From positions 286,469-350,468 of the forward strand of contig NZ_JAJBZT010000005.1 of the NCBI RefSeq assembly GCF_020564625.1: DNA of 64,000 nt, written 5' to 3'. This document shows, in pieces, positions 10,644 through 18,077 of this stretch. The DNA comes from Leeia speluncae. GTDB taxonomy: Bacteria; Pseudomonadota; Gammaproteobacteria; Burkholderiales; Leeiaceae. A program made the position numbers and the translations under genes. How positions within the stretch are numbered: the stretch's first letter is position 1; each line of letters starts with the position of its first letter. The notes under the pieces are model-generated. The model did not search any database. It saw only the letters and a program-made list of their open reading frames with translations, and was not told the origin of the DNA.

Positions 10644-11537
10644 TTACGACAAAGAGGCCAACCAACTGGCAATGCCTCCGAAACTAGCGCATCCCAGACA
10701 AAGCAGCCAATATGTCTGGGATGGCCACCAAGGCCTTGGCAGAATCAAAGACCAACCGCCCAATAATAAAATGGGCAGTATCCGCCAAGGCAAAGGCAGT
10801 ACCATCATTTCTGTAATCAACCACACCAACACAAAATAGATAAGAACGGGCACAACGAGTGAGACCCATGGCCATGAAGCGATCGGCCGATACTTCTTTA
10901 ATGATGGCAATCCTTCTAGGGTCATCCAGTAACTAGGATCTGTCTCAATTCCCCTCATACAGGCCGTCACCGAAGCGGGTGGCAACAATTGTTTAAGTCC
11001 ATCTTCTAATGAGGTGGCATTTTCCCACAACGCCTCAGGGCCTTCCGTGACCAAGCTAAGCTGCCCCTCCACGTGGCGTTGATAATTTCGATGCAATTGG
11101 CGTCCGCGATGAAATGTATACATCACCAATACCAGCATCAAGGCAATACTTACCAAGCCCATCCGTGCTCCATCCGTTAAGTGGCTAAAGGCAATAAAAA
11201 CACCTAGTAACACACCAATCAAACAAGGCATCTCAAGAGAATGAAATGAGGATCGCCAATCGGTTTCTTCATCCTGCACAAATGGGGCTAACTCAGGCAC
11301 CCTGCTGGAAAAATGACGAAATAAAATGGGATGTCCAAGCCATGGAACAAGGCGCATAAGCATTCGCTCATACTTAGTTGGAACATAAACAGAGGCAGAA
11401 ACGTTATATTTCTTTGCAATGAATAGCATCACCCATTGCCGTGGCGTGCCATCAAACCAATCTGCCAGCCAAATAGCCCACCAGTAGACTCGAGAAGAAT
11501 GAGATGACGGGGATGATTTCATAGAGTGAAGACGCAT
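10644..11537 (-). CDS. Multi-pass membrane protein of unknown function
   Basis: I do not recognise this 297-residue protein. It has a soluble N-terminal part rich in Trp and Arg, then hydrophobic segments near residues 105-148 and 222-295, which suggest about five or six spans. The soluble middle loop (HRNYQRHVEGQLSLVTEG) is charged. The ATG at 11537 or a second Met six codons later could start it. It faces rlpA tail to tail with no spare base between the two stop codons, and it lies 109 bp downstream of ntrC on the same strand. A distant resemblance to CobD/CbiB-type membrane proteins came to mind but is not supported by any motif. Confidence 0.7.
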   Translation of the reverse strand: MRLHSMKSSPSSHSSRVYWWAIWLADWFDGTPRQWVMLFIAKKYNVSASVYVPTKYERMLMRLVPWLGHPILFRHFSSRVPELAPFVQDEETDWRSSFHSLEMPCLIGVLLGVFIAFSHLTDGARMGLVSIALMLVLVMYTFHRGRQLHRNYQRHVEGQLSLVTEGPEALWENATSLEDGLKQLLPPASVTACMRGIETDPSYWMTLEGLPSLKKYRPIASWPWVSLVVPVLIYFVLVWLITEMMVLPLPWRILPILLLGGWSLILPRPWWPSQTYWLLCLGCASFGGIASWLASLS

Positions 11538-11597
11538 TCGTAAAACTTAGAGAAGATTCACTTAACGCCCAACTTATTGAATTGCGATGAACCGATA

Positions 11598-11635
11598 AGT
11601 AGATGGGCAACCTGCATTTTACATGCCCATCTACT
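11598..11635 (-). terminator. Long hairpin downstream of ntrC without a T-tract
   Basis: AGTAGATGGGCA (11598-11609) and TGCCCATCTACT (11624-11635) form a 12-bp perfect stem with a 14-base loop, 12 bases past the ntrC stop. On the minus strand no run of T follows, so it may be a processing or mRNA-stabilising stem rather than a strict intrinsic terminator. It separates ntrC from the unknown membrane protein gene. Confidence 0.45.
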
Positions 11636-11646
11636 AAAGAGCATAG

Positions 11647-13065
11647 TTAGTCAGGGTGGGAATCTTCTTCCAATCCCAACTCTTGCACTTTCCGTGTTAA
11701 GGTATTTCTACCTAAGCCCAATAAATTAGCGGCTTCGATCCGTCTGCCATGCGTAAATTTTAATGCCTCCAGAATTAAAGTAGCTTCAAATTTTCTCGTC
11801 AGCGCATCCATAATACCCGAGTCACCATTTTGAAATGCCTGTTGTGCAACATCGGCGAGTAATTGCGCCCAATCTGCCGAAAGCATTTGTTGGGCGGGCA
11901 TCTCGACACCACCGGGCAAATGCTTAAATTCAGGCGGTAGATCCGCAATATCCACACGCTGTCCGGGCGCCATCACTGTTAGCCAGTGGCACAAGTTTTC
12001 TAACTGTCGCACATTACCGGGTAATGGATGATGCTCTAGCATTTGCAAAGCGGCATCAGTGATCTGCTTTGGCTCGACACCTAAGTCGGATGCGCTTTTC
12101 AGCAAGAAATGACGCGTCAGCAATGGAATATCTTGTGAGCGTTCACGAAGTGCAGGTAAGCGCAATCGAATAACGTTTAGACGATGGAATAAATCTTCAC
12201 GAAACGCTCCATCTTTCACTCGCTGCTCTAAGTCTTGATGTGTGGCGGCAATGACCCTCACATTCGCTTTTACTGGTTGATGCCCACCAACTCGATAAAA
12301 ATATCCATCTGATAGCACACGCAAAAGTCGGGTCTGCAATTCTGCCGGCATGTCCCCAATTTCATCTAGGAACAACGTACCATTTTCAGCTTGCTCAAAA
12401 CGCCCTTGCCGTTGTGATTGGGCGCCAGTAAAGGCACCACGTTCATGACCAAATAATTCTGACTCCAGTAAGTCTCTTGGAATCGCAGCAGTGTTAATTG
12501 CAATAAAAGGCTTAGAAGAACGTGGACTATGGCGATGCAGCGCCCTTGCTACCAACTCTTTACCCGAACCCGATTCACCCGTAATTAGCACTGTAGCACT
12601 CGAGTTAGACAAGCGACCAATCGCACGAAACACGTCCTGCATGGCTGGTGCTTGGCCAAGGATTTCTGCCTGAGTTAAGCTTTCGGCTGGTTCAGCCACC
12701 ACCGGGTTAGTAGAGAGGGCTCGTTCGATCAGCGATACCGCCTGATCCACATCAAACGGTTTAGGTAGATATTCAAACGCACCATTTTGGAAGGCGGAAA
12801 CGGCGCTGTCCAAATCAGAAAACGCGGTCATAATGATGACGGGAATATGTGGATAGTGATCCCTTAATTCTCTTAAGAAATCTAGACCACTTTCACCTGG
12901 CATCCGAATATCGCTCACCACCACCTGTGGCAACACCCCTTTTAGCGCACTTCTTGCACTGGCAATATCAGGGAAGCTTTCAAATTGAATATGTGCACGT
13001 GCAAGTGCTTTTTCAAACACCCATCGAATAGAACGGTCATCATCAATAACCCAAACTTGTGCCAT
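11647..13065 (-). CDS. ntrC: Nitrogen regulation response regulator NtrC (GlnG), sigma-54 activator
   Basis: NtrC activates sigma-54 promoters of nitrogen-assimilation genes when phosphorylated by NtrB under nitrogen limitation. The 472 residues hold all functional parts: a receiver with Asp9-Asp10, phosphoacceptor Asp52 and Lys102; an AAA+ domain with Walker A GESGSGKE (163-170), the sigma-54 contact loop GAFTGA (210-215) and Walker B GTLFLDEI (229-236); and a C-terminal Fis-type helix-turn-helix ([20 protein letters not shown]). It lies 47 bp after ntrB. Its predicted operators are found in this same window ahead of ntrB and glnA and possibly the ATP-grasp operon. Confidence 0.97.
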   Translation of the reverse strand: MAQVWVIDDDRSIRWVFEKALARAHIQFESFPDIASARSALKGVLPQVVVSDIRMPGESGLDFLRELRDHYPHIPVIIMTAFSDLDSAVSAFQNGAFEYLPKPFDVDQAVSLIERALSTNPVVAEPAESLTQAEILGQAPAMQDVFRAIGRLSNSSATVLITGESGSGKELVARALHRHSPRSSKPFIAINTAAIPRDLLESELFGHERGAFTGAQSQRQGRFEQAENGTLFLDEIGDMPAELQTRLLRVLSDGYFYRVGGHQPVKANVRVIAATHQDLEQRVKDGAFREDLFHRLNVIRLRLPALRERSQDIPLLTRHFLLKSASDLGVEPKQITDAALQMLEHHPLPGNVRQLENLCHWLTVMAPGQRVDIADLPPEFKHLPGGVEMPAQQMLSADWAQLLADVAQQAFQNGDSGIMDALTRKFEATLILEALKFTHGRRIEAANLLGLGRNTLTRKVQELGLEEDSHPD

Positions 13066-13112
13066 AAAATTTTCCTAACTTATCCAGCAACTATACGGAT
13101 CTATTCGCGCAC

Positions 13113-14204
13113 TTAATGGCCAACAGAAATTGGTAATAACATAATGAATTCGGTGTACCCAGGGCGGCTAACAAAATCTAGCGAACCACCGTGCTGGTGA
13201 ACAATACTCTGGGCAAGAGAGAGCCCAAGCCCAGTACCGTCTGCCCGACCTGTTACCAACGGATAAAACACGCTTGGTTGGAGTGATTCAGGGATACCAG
13301 GTCCATTATCAATAATCGACACTTGCACAGCTAATGCATGACGCTTGCGATAAAGCGTTACTTGCCTAGCAATTCGCGTACGGAAAACAATTTCACCAGA
13401 ACCGCCTAATGCTTGAACGGCATTACGGACGATATTCAATACCACTTGAATTAACTGGCCCCTATCGCCATGTAAATCCGGCAAACTCGCGTCGTAATCA
13501 CACAGGAAACTGACATTTCGTTGTGTCTCTGCCGAGACCAGTTGTCTTACGCGCTCTAATACCTCATGAATGTTGAGCACCACCATTTGTGGGCGAGGAT
13601 TGGGTGTGAGCAAGCGATCAAGGAGCGCCTGAAGCCGGTCTGCTTCAGCACGAATCACCTGTGTATATTCTTGCAAGGAAGGATCGGTTAACTCATGCTC
13701 TAGGAGTTGCGCAGCCCCACGAATGCCACCTAGTGGGTTTTTGATTTCATGCGCTAGATTACGCATTTGCTCGCGGTTTGCATCTTTTTGACGAGCGATT
13801 TGTTCCTCTTGTATCGCGCGCCATTGGGGATCAATCGGGGTTAGCTCTAAGAGGACATCTGCACGATGCACCAAGCGCGCATCTAGCGGAATCGTCTGTA
13901 TATTTAAGTGTACTTCTTTCGCCGCATGCAGAAGCGTCAGTTTCATGTCGTATTCACGACAGGCAGCTTGTTGACGTCTGGTTTGTCTAGCTGCTTGTAA
14001 CAACTCCTCCACGCCCTCACCAAAAAAGTGCGCGAGTGGTCGCTCAAAGATATAGCGAGCACCAACCTCTAACATTTGCTCAACCGCTGGATTGGTATAC
14101 ACCACTTTATCATCTGGGCTTAGCGCCAAAATAGGATGCTCTAACCATTCCAGCCCTGCAAATGCGGCTACATCAGGAATATGTTCATTCAGGGTAGAAG
14201 ACAC
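13113..14204 (-). CDS. ntrB: Nitrogen regulation sensor kinase/phosphatase NtrB (GlnL)
   Basis: NtrB phosphorylates NtrC when nitrogen is scarce and dephosphorylates it when PII signals nitrogen excess. It is cytoplasmic and 363 residues long. The order is an N-terminal PAS domain (about 15-125), a dimerisation/histidine box with His152 in NLAHEIKNPLGGIRGAAQ, then the ATP-binding lid with an N-box (NIVRNAVQAL), G1 (DNGPGIP) and G2 (GTGLGLSLAQSIV). No membrane segment is present, as expected. The gene is preceded by a sigma-54 promoter and a perfect NtrC palindrome, which suggests autogenous control. Confidence 0.96.
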   Translation of the reverse strand: MSSTLNEHIPDVAAFAGLEWLEHPILALSPDDKVVYTNPAVEQMLEVGARYIFERPLAHFFGEGVEELLQAARQTRRQQAACREYDMKLTLLHAAKEVHLNIQTIPLDARLVHRADVLLELTPIDPQWRAIQEEQIARQKDANREQMRNLAHEIKNPLGGIRGAAQLLEHELTDPSLQEYTQVIRAEADRLQALLDRLLTPNPRPQMVVLNIHEVLERVRQLVSAETQRNVSFLCDYDASLPDLHGDRGQLIQVVLNIVRNAVQALGGSGEIVFRTRIARQVTLYRKRHALAVQVSIIDNGPGIPESLQPSVFYPLVTGRADGTGLGLSLAQSIVHQHGGSLDFVSRPGYTEFIMLLPISVGH

Positions 14205-14283
14205 GATTTCTCTCTTATGCTCGGTTCAGTTACACACCGAGGGGTATGTGTGTGATACAGAAACTAGCTACTCCCATACTCTT

Positions 14284-14299
14284 AGCAAAAAGTAAGCCA
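14284..14299 (-). promoter_or_regulatory. Candidate sigma-54 promoter of ntrBC
   Basis: Read on the minus strand this is TGGCTTACTTTTTGCT, which matches the sigma-54 consensus TGGCACGN4TTGCW at 10 of 12 fixed or degenerate positions or better, with invariant GG and GC separated by exactly 10 bases. It lies 80 bases upstream of the ntrB start. Transcription would begin near 14273, placing the NtrC palindrome at about -105. This is inferred from pattern only. Confidence 0.65.
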
Positions 14300-14369
14300 G
14301 CGTAAAGTGCCGAAATTCAGCCTGTTCACGAAGATTCAGCACCATTACGGATATCAAACAGCATAGCAC

Positions 14370-14386
14370 TGCACCACTTTGGTGCA
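14370..14386. promoter_or_regulatory. NtrC-binding site, perfect palindrome upstream of ntrB
   Basis: TGCACC-ACTTT-GGTGCA is an exact 17-bp match to the NtrC operator consensus TGCACC-N5-GGTGCA known from enteric bacteria. It lies between the terminator of the DUF4124 gene and the ntrB promoter, about 105 bp upstream of the predicted start of transcription. It argues that NtrC controls its own operon. Confidence 0.8.
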
Positions 14387-14390
14387 ATAA

Positions 14391-14419
14391 AAAATGCCGG
14401 TAAAAACCGGCATTTTTTT
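14391..14419. terminator. Terminator after the DUF4124 gene
   Basis: AAAATGCCGG (14391-14400) and CCGGCATTTT (14407-14416) form a 10-bp stem with a TAAAAA loop. On the minus strand the stem is followed by a T-run, which suits the DUF4124 gene ending at 14440. It insulates ntrBC from the glnA-DUF4124 side, so ntrBC needs its own promoter. Confidence 0.85.
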
Positions 14420-14439
14420 GGGGCATTGATCAGCGAAGC

Positions 14440-14904
14440 TTAGAATTCTTTCACGCCCGCCAATTCCTTACGTAACGCTTCAATGTTTTTGGAATGCAAC
14501 GTCACCGAGTTTTGTAGTTTGGCTAATTTATCTGCAGGCTGCTTTTGTGCCGTCGCATCAGAAAGCGCCTTCCTAGACTCTTCAAACAATTTTACTTCAT
14601 CGTTTAATTCATCTTGTAGCACTTGTGCACGGGTATTGTCTCTACGCTTTTGAGTCTCCGTATCGACACGGGGAAAACTAGTCGGCGTAGCGGTTGCAGT
14701 AGAACTAGCCTCTCTCTTAGGCTTTGCAGCCCCTCCACTAGAAAAGCCATTTGGCGCTACCGCATCATCAAAGTTTAGGCGCTGAGCACCTTTCACCGGA
14801 GAATTGGTGTAAGTCACATTACCATTGGCATCGACCACTTTGTAGATTGTATCAGCCATGACTGCCGGGCTAAGCAGCAGGCCGACGAGTAGTAGTTTTT
14901 TCAT
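14440..14904 (-). CDS. DUF4124-domain exported protein
   Basis: A 154-residue protein with a clear signal peptide (MKKLLLVGLLLSPAVMA, cleaved before DTIYK). The DUF4124 core follows at about 18-50 (IYKVVDANGNVTYTNSP). The C-terminal two thirds is a predicted long coiled coil rich in Lys, Glu and Ala. DUF4124 proteins are periplasmic and of unknown function, and in several proteobacteria they sit beside glnA, as here (144 bp downstream of glnA, same strand). The link to nitrogen metabolism is positional only. Confidence 0.85.
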   Translation of the reverse strand: MKKLLLVGLLLSPAVMADTIYKVVDANGNVTYTNSPVKGAQRLNFDDAVAPNGFSSGGAAKPKREASSTATATPTSFPRVDTETQKRRDNTRAQVLQDELNDEVKLFEESRKALSDATAQKQPADKLAKLQNSVTLHSKNIEALRKELAGVKEF

Positions 14905-14992
14905 GTCTGCACCATCACATTCAATTTCTGGGACTTTCCAGTTTATGCCAATAGCAAACCGATCGCAAGCGTATCGAACAACCTTTACAAAT

Positions 14993-15023
14993 AAAAAACC
15001 CCCTGAAAATTCAGGGGGTTTTT
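14993..15023. terminator. glnA terminator
   Basis: AACCCCCTGAA (14997-15007) and TTCAGGGGGTT (15010-15020) form an 11-bp GC-rich stem with a two-base nominal loop. It is flanked by A6 on one side and T5 on the other, so it is a good terminator in either direction. It lies 29 bases after the glnA stop. Some read-through into the DUF4124 gene is possible. Confidence 0.88.
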
Positions 15024-15048
15024 AGACCAACATGTCTTACAAACCAGA

Positions 15049-16458
15049 TTATAGGCTGTAGTACATTTGGAATTCTACTGGGTGAGTAGTCATACGAGTT
15101 TTGTTAACTTCATCCATCTTCAATTCGATGTATGCGTCAATAAAGTCGTTGCTGAATACGCCACCACGAGTCAAGAACTCACGGTCTGCATCCAATGCAG
15201 CCAATGCTTCTTCTAGGCTTGCACAAACTGTTGGGATTAGTTTGTCTTCTTCTGGAGGCAAGTCGTACAAGTTCTTGTCTGCTGGATCGCCAGGATGAAT
15301 CTTGTTCTGGATACCATCTAGACCCGCCATCATCAATGCAGCAAAACACATGTATGGGTTTGCCAATGGATCTGGGAAGCGAGTTTCGATACGACGTGCT
15401 TTATCAGATGCCACGTGTGGAATACGGATAGAAGCAGAACGGTTTTTAGCAGAGTAAGCCAATTTTACAGGTGCTTCGTAGTGTGGAACTAGACGCTTGT
15501 AAGAGTTGGTACCAGGGTTAGTAATCGCGTTCAATGCTTTAGCGTGCTTGATGATACCGCCAATGTAGAACAATGCGGTTTCTGACAAGCCTGCATAGCC
15601 GTTACCAGCGAACAAGTTTTTGCCGTCTTTCCAGATAGACTGGTGAACGTGCATACCTGAACCGTTGTCACCAACGATTGGTTTTGGCATAAATGTAGCG
15701 GTTTTGCCGTACTGGTGAGCTACGTTGTGAACAACGTACTTCAATGTTTGAGTCCAGTCTGCGCGCTCTACCAAGGTAGAGAATTTAGTACCGATTTCAC
15801 ATTGACCAGCGGTAGCCACTTCGTGGTGGAACACTTCAACTGGAATGCCTAGTTCTTCTAGGATCAATACCATTTGCGCACGGATGTCGTGCAAGCTGTC
15901 GACTGGAGGAACTGGGAAGTAACCGCCTTTAACAGCTGGACGGTGACCAGAGTTACCACCTTCGTATTTCTTAGAAGAAGACCATGCGCCTTCTTCAGAT
16001 TCGATTTCTACGAAGCAGCCAGACATAGAGATGTCGTAACGTACGCCATCAAAAATGAAGAATTCTGGTTCTGGACCGAAGAATGCGGTATCACCAATAC
16101 CTGATGCTTTTAAGTAAGCTTCAGCGCGTTTAGCGATAGAACGTGGATCGCGATCGTAACCTTTGCCATCAGCTGGTTCGATAACGTCACATGTCATGAA
16201 TACGGTTGGTTCGTCAAAGAATGGATCTAGACGTGCAGAGTTTGCATCTGGCGCCAAAAGCATGTCAGAAGCTTGAATGCCTTTCCAGCCAGCGATAGAA
16301 GAACCATCGAATGCGTGGCCGTGGTCGAACCAGTCTTCGTCAACAACGTGAGCTGGAACAGTTACGTGCTGCTCTTTGCCGCGTGTATCGGTAAAGCGCA
16401 GGTCAACAAATTTAACACCATTTTCTTGGATGAGTTTTAGTACGTCGGCTACAGCCAT
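15049..16458 (-). CDS. glnA: Glutamine synthetase, type I
   Basis: This enzyme makes glutamine from glutamate, ammonia and ATP and is the entry point of ammonium assimilation. The 469-residue length is that of the GSI-beta dodecameric enzyme. Motifs seen include FDGSSIAGW (latch/beta-grasp), the metal ligands in [11 protein letters not shown], the ATP-loop [16 protein letters not shown], and the adenylylation tyrosine in [10 protein letters not shown] near residue 398, which implies control by GlnE. An AGGAG ribosome site precedes the ATG. The upstream region carries two NtrC sites and a sigma-54 promoter laid out like enteric glnA. Confidence 0.98.
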   Translation of the reverse strand: MAVADVLKLIQENGVKFVDLRFTDTRGKEQHVTVPAHVVDEDWFDHGHAFDGSSIAGWKGIQASDMLLAPDANSARLDPFFDEPTVFMTCDVIEPADGKGYDRDPRSIAKRAEAYLKASGIGDTAFFGPEPEFFIFDGVRYDISMSGCFVEIESEEGAWSSSKKYEGGNSGHRPAVKGGYFPVPPVDSLHDIRAQMVLILEELGIPVEVFHHEVATAGQCEIGTKFSTLVERADWTQTLKYVVHNVAHQYGKTATFMPKPIVGDNGSGMHVHQSIWKDGKNLFAGNGYAGLSETALFYIGGIIKHAKALNAITNPGTNSYKRLVPHYEAPVKLAYSAKNRSASIRIPHVASDKARRIETRFPDPLANPYMCFAALMMAGLDGIQNKIHPGDPADKNLYDLPPEEDKLIPTVCASLEEALAALDADREFLTRGGVFSNDFIDAYIELKMDEVNKTRMTTHPVEFQMYYSL

Positions 16459-16544
16459 TACGTTCTCCTAAAAATTGATAAACTCGTGATGATATCAGCA
16501 CAGCAAAAAGAAATTAGCACACTTATTTGCTCGTGCCATATGCA

Positions 16545-16560
16545 AGCACAAAACATGCCA
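16545..16560 (-). promoter_or_regulatory. Candidate sigma-54 promoter of glnA
   Basis: On the minus strand the sequence is TGGCATGTTTTGTGCT. It has the invariant GG-N10-GC spacing and differs from TGGCACGN4TTGCW at two positions. Predicted transcription starts near 16534, leaving a leader of about 75 bases before the glnA ATG. Two NtrC sites lie about 96 and 126 bp upstream of that start. Confidence 0.7.
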
Positions 16561-16593
16561 GCACCAAAATGTCGAAAACTTACCAAAACAGGG

Positions 16594-16605
16594 CGCGTTA
16601 ACGCG
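16594..16605. repeat. 12-bp perfect palindrome between the glnA enhancer and promoter
   Basis: CGCGTTAACGCG is fully self-complementary and lies in the 60-bp stretch between the NtrC sites and the -24 element. It does not resemble an IHF site. It could bind another regulator of glnA or of the divergent rhodanese gene. Function is unknown. Confidence 0.4.
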
Positions 16606-16622
16606 AAGCTGCAAACCGTCCC

Positions 16623-16637
16623 GCACAGCATTGGTGC
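16623..16637. promoter_or_regulatory. NtrC-binding site 1 upstream of glnA
   Basis: GCACAGCATTGGTGC fits GCAC-N7-GTGC, with one departure from the full GCACC-N5-GGTGC form. Its centre is about 96 bp upstream of the predicted glnA start of transcription and exactly 30 bp (three helical turns) from the second site, so two NtrC dimers would sit on the same DNA face. Confidence 0.72.
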
Positions 16638-16652
16638 CCCTTAAAAATCAAC

Positions 16653-16667
16653 GCACCAAAACAGTGC
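16653..16667. promoter_or_regulatory. NtrC-binding site 2 upstream of glnA
   Basis: GCACCAAAACAGTGC fits GCAC-N7-GTGC with one departure from the ideal palindrome. It lies about 126 bp upstream of the predicted glnA start of transcription. Together with site 1 it mirrors the paired enhancer at E. coli glnAp2. It is also about 130 bp upstream of the divergent rhodanese gene. Confidence 0.72.
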
Positions 16668-16797
16668 GCCTCGCATCCTGTCGGTCAATTAGTGTACGCT
16701 GAATGCAAAGCCTGTGCGAGAATATCTATTGTAAATATTGTCCAGTATTGGCAACTATCGAATCGGCCTACTACCGTCTGATGAAGAGGAAGTGAAG

Positions 16798-17250
16798 ATG
16801 AGTGAAAGCAATCAAATATTACTATTGGCAAAAAAAAGAGCTGAACAGCTAAACCTACCCTATGCGGGGGCGGTAGAACCCAAAGAAGCACACCAATTAC
16901 TGCATGCCCTTCCAAACATCAAAATTGTGGATGTACGTACTTCTGCAGAATGGAACTTTGTCGGCAGAGTACCTAGCGCCGTAGAGATTGAATGGAAGAC
17001 CTTTCCAGGAATGGTGCCTAACCCGCATTTTCTAGAACAATTGAAACGCCAAGTTGATGCTGAAAATATCGTATTATTTTTATGCCGCACCGGCGCGCGC
17101 TCTCACGATGCAGCTGCACTTGCTCAGCAGCACGGTTATAGCGCCGCATACAATATTTTAGAAGGCTTTGAAGGCGATAAAGATAGCGAAGGCCATCGTG
17201 GCAAAGTCAATGGCTGGAAAGCGCATCAGTTGCCATGGATTCAGGGATAA
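16798..17250 (+). CDS. Rhodanese-domain protein
   Basis: A single-domain rhodanese of 150 residues that probably carries sulfane sulfur on a cysteine persulfide. The active-site loop is C96-R-T-G-A-R-S in IVLFLCRTGARS, and the CH2 motif VDVRTSAEWNFVGRVP is near residues 44-59. The frame is open from an ATG at 16738, but the ATG at 16798 has a good GAGGAAGTGAAG ribosome site and gives a normal N-terminus. It overlaps or nearly touches aroE downstream, so the two are probably co-transcribed. The physiological sulfur acceptor is unknown. Confidence 0.88.
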   Translation: MSESNQILLLAKKRAEQLNLPYAGAVEPKEAHQLLHALPNIKIVDVRTSAEWNFVGRVPSAVEIEWKTFPGMVPNPHFLEQLKRQVDAENIVLFLCRTGARSHDAAALAQQHGYSAAYNILEGFEGDKDSEGHRGKVNGWKAHQLPWIQG

Positions 17251-17255
17251 GCAAA

Positions 17256-18077
17256 ATGACAGACCGCTATGCCGTTGTTGGCAACCCGATTGCACATAGC
17301 AAATCGCCGATTATCCATGCAATTTTTGCTAAAGCGACGAATCAAGATCTAACTTACGACCGACTATTAGCACCATTAGATGGTTTTCTAAAAGAGATAG
17401 ATTTATTCAAGTCTACGGGTGGCTGTGGACTAAATATCACTGTCCCTTTTAAGCTGGAAGCATTTGAATATGCTGCCACACAAGGCCGGTTAACCGAGCG
17501 GGCTCAATTAGCTGGCGCGGTGAACACTCTTCACTTCTCCGACACCGGCGTGATTGGGGACAACACCGATGGTGCGGGCTTAGTGCGTGACATCACTATT
17601 AATCAAGCAACTTCGCTAACAGGTAAACGCGTACTACTGATAGGCGCAGGTGGAGCATCTCGCGGAGCATTAGGCCCTATTCTAGATGAGCAGCCTGGTA
17701 AGCTTGTGATTGTAAACCGTACAAAAGCGAAGGCCGAAGAGTTAGCCGAACTCTGCAAGAGCGAGATAGTAAGTGGCATTGGCTTTGATGAACTCACCGA
17801 GCATTATGATATTATCATCAACGCATCTTCTAGCAGCTTATCTGCAGAAAAGCTTCCCTTACCAACAACCGTCTTTGAAGCGTGCGAATTAGCTTACGAC
17901 ATGATGTACGCCGCTGAGCCCACCATTTTTATGCAACAAGCAGCAACGGCTGGCGCAAAAAAAACGATTGATGGTATTGGGATGCTGATTGAACAAGCAG
18001 CCGAAGCCTTTTATGTTTGGCGACATGTTCGTCCACCAACCACCTCTGTTTTTGAGACATTAAGACCATCTACATGA
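17256..18077 (+). CDS. aroE: Shikimate dehydrogenase (NADP+)
   Basis: AroE reduces 3-dehydroshikimate to shikimate in aromatic amino acid synthesis. From the ATG at 17256, which has AGGGATAA upstream, it is 273 residues. An in-frame ATG at 17235 lies inside the rhodanese gene and is less likely. Visible motifs are GNPIAHSKSP (substrate site), GLNITVPFKLEAFEYA with the catalytic lysine, DNTDGAG, and the Rossmann loop GAGGASRGA. The stop overlaps the ankyrin gene start as ATGA. Confidence 0.95.
   Translation: MTDRYAVVGNPIAHSKSPIIHAIFAKATNQDLTYDRLLAPLDGFLKEIDLFKSTGGCGLNITVPFKLEAFEYAATQGRLTERAQLAGAVNTLHFSDTGVIGDNTDGAGLVRDITINQATSLTGKRVLLIGAGGASRGALGPILDEQPGKLVIVNRTKAKAEELAELCKSEIVSGIGFDELTEHYDIIINASSSSLSAEKLPLPTTVFEACELAYDMMYAAEPTIFMQQAATAGAKKTIDGIGMLIEQAAEAFYVWRHVRPPTTSVFETLRPST

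Noticed and set aside
16532..16538. TGGCACG on the minus strand near glnA, a perfect -24 element
   Set aside because: No GC dinucleotide lies 10 bases after the GG, so it cannot be a sigma-54 promoter. The element at 16545-16560 fits instead.
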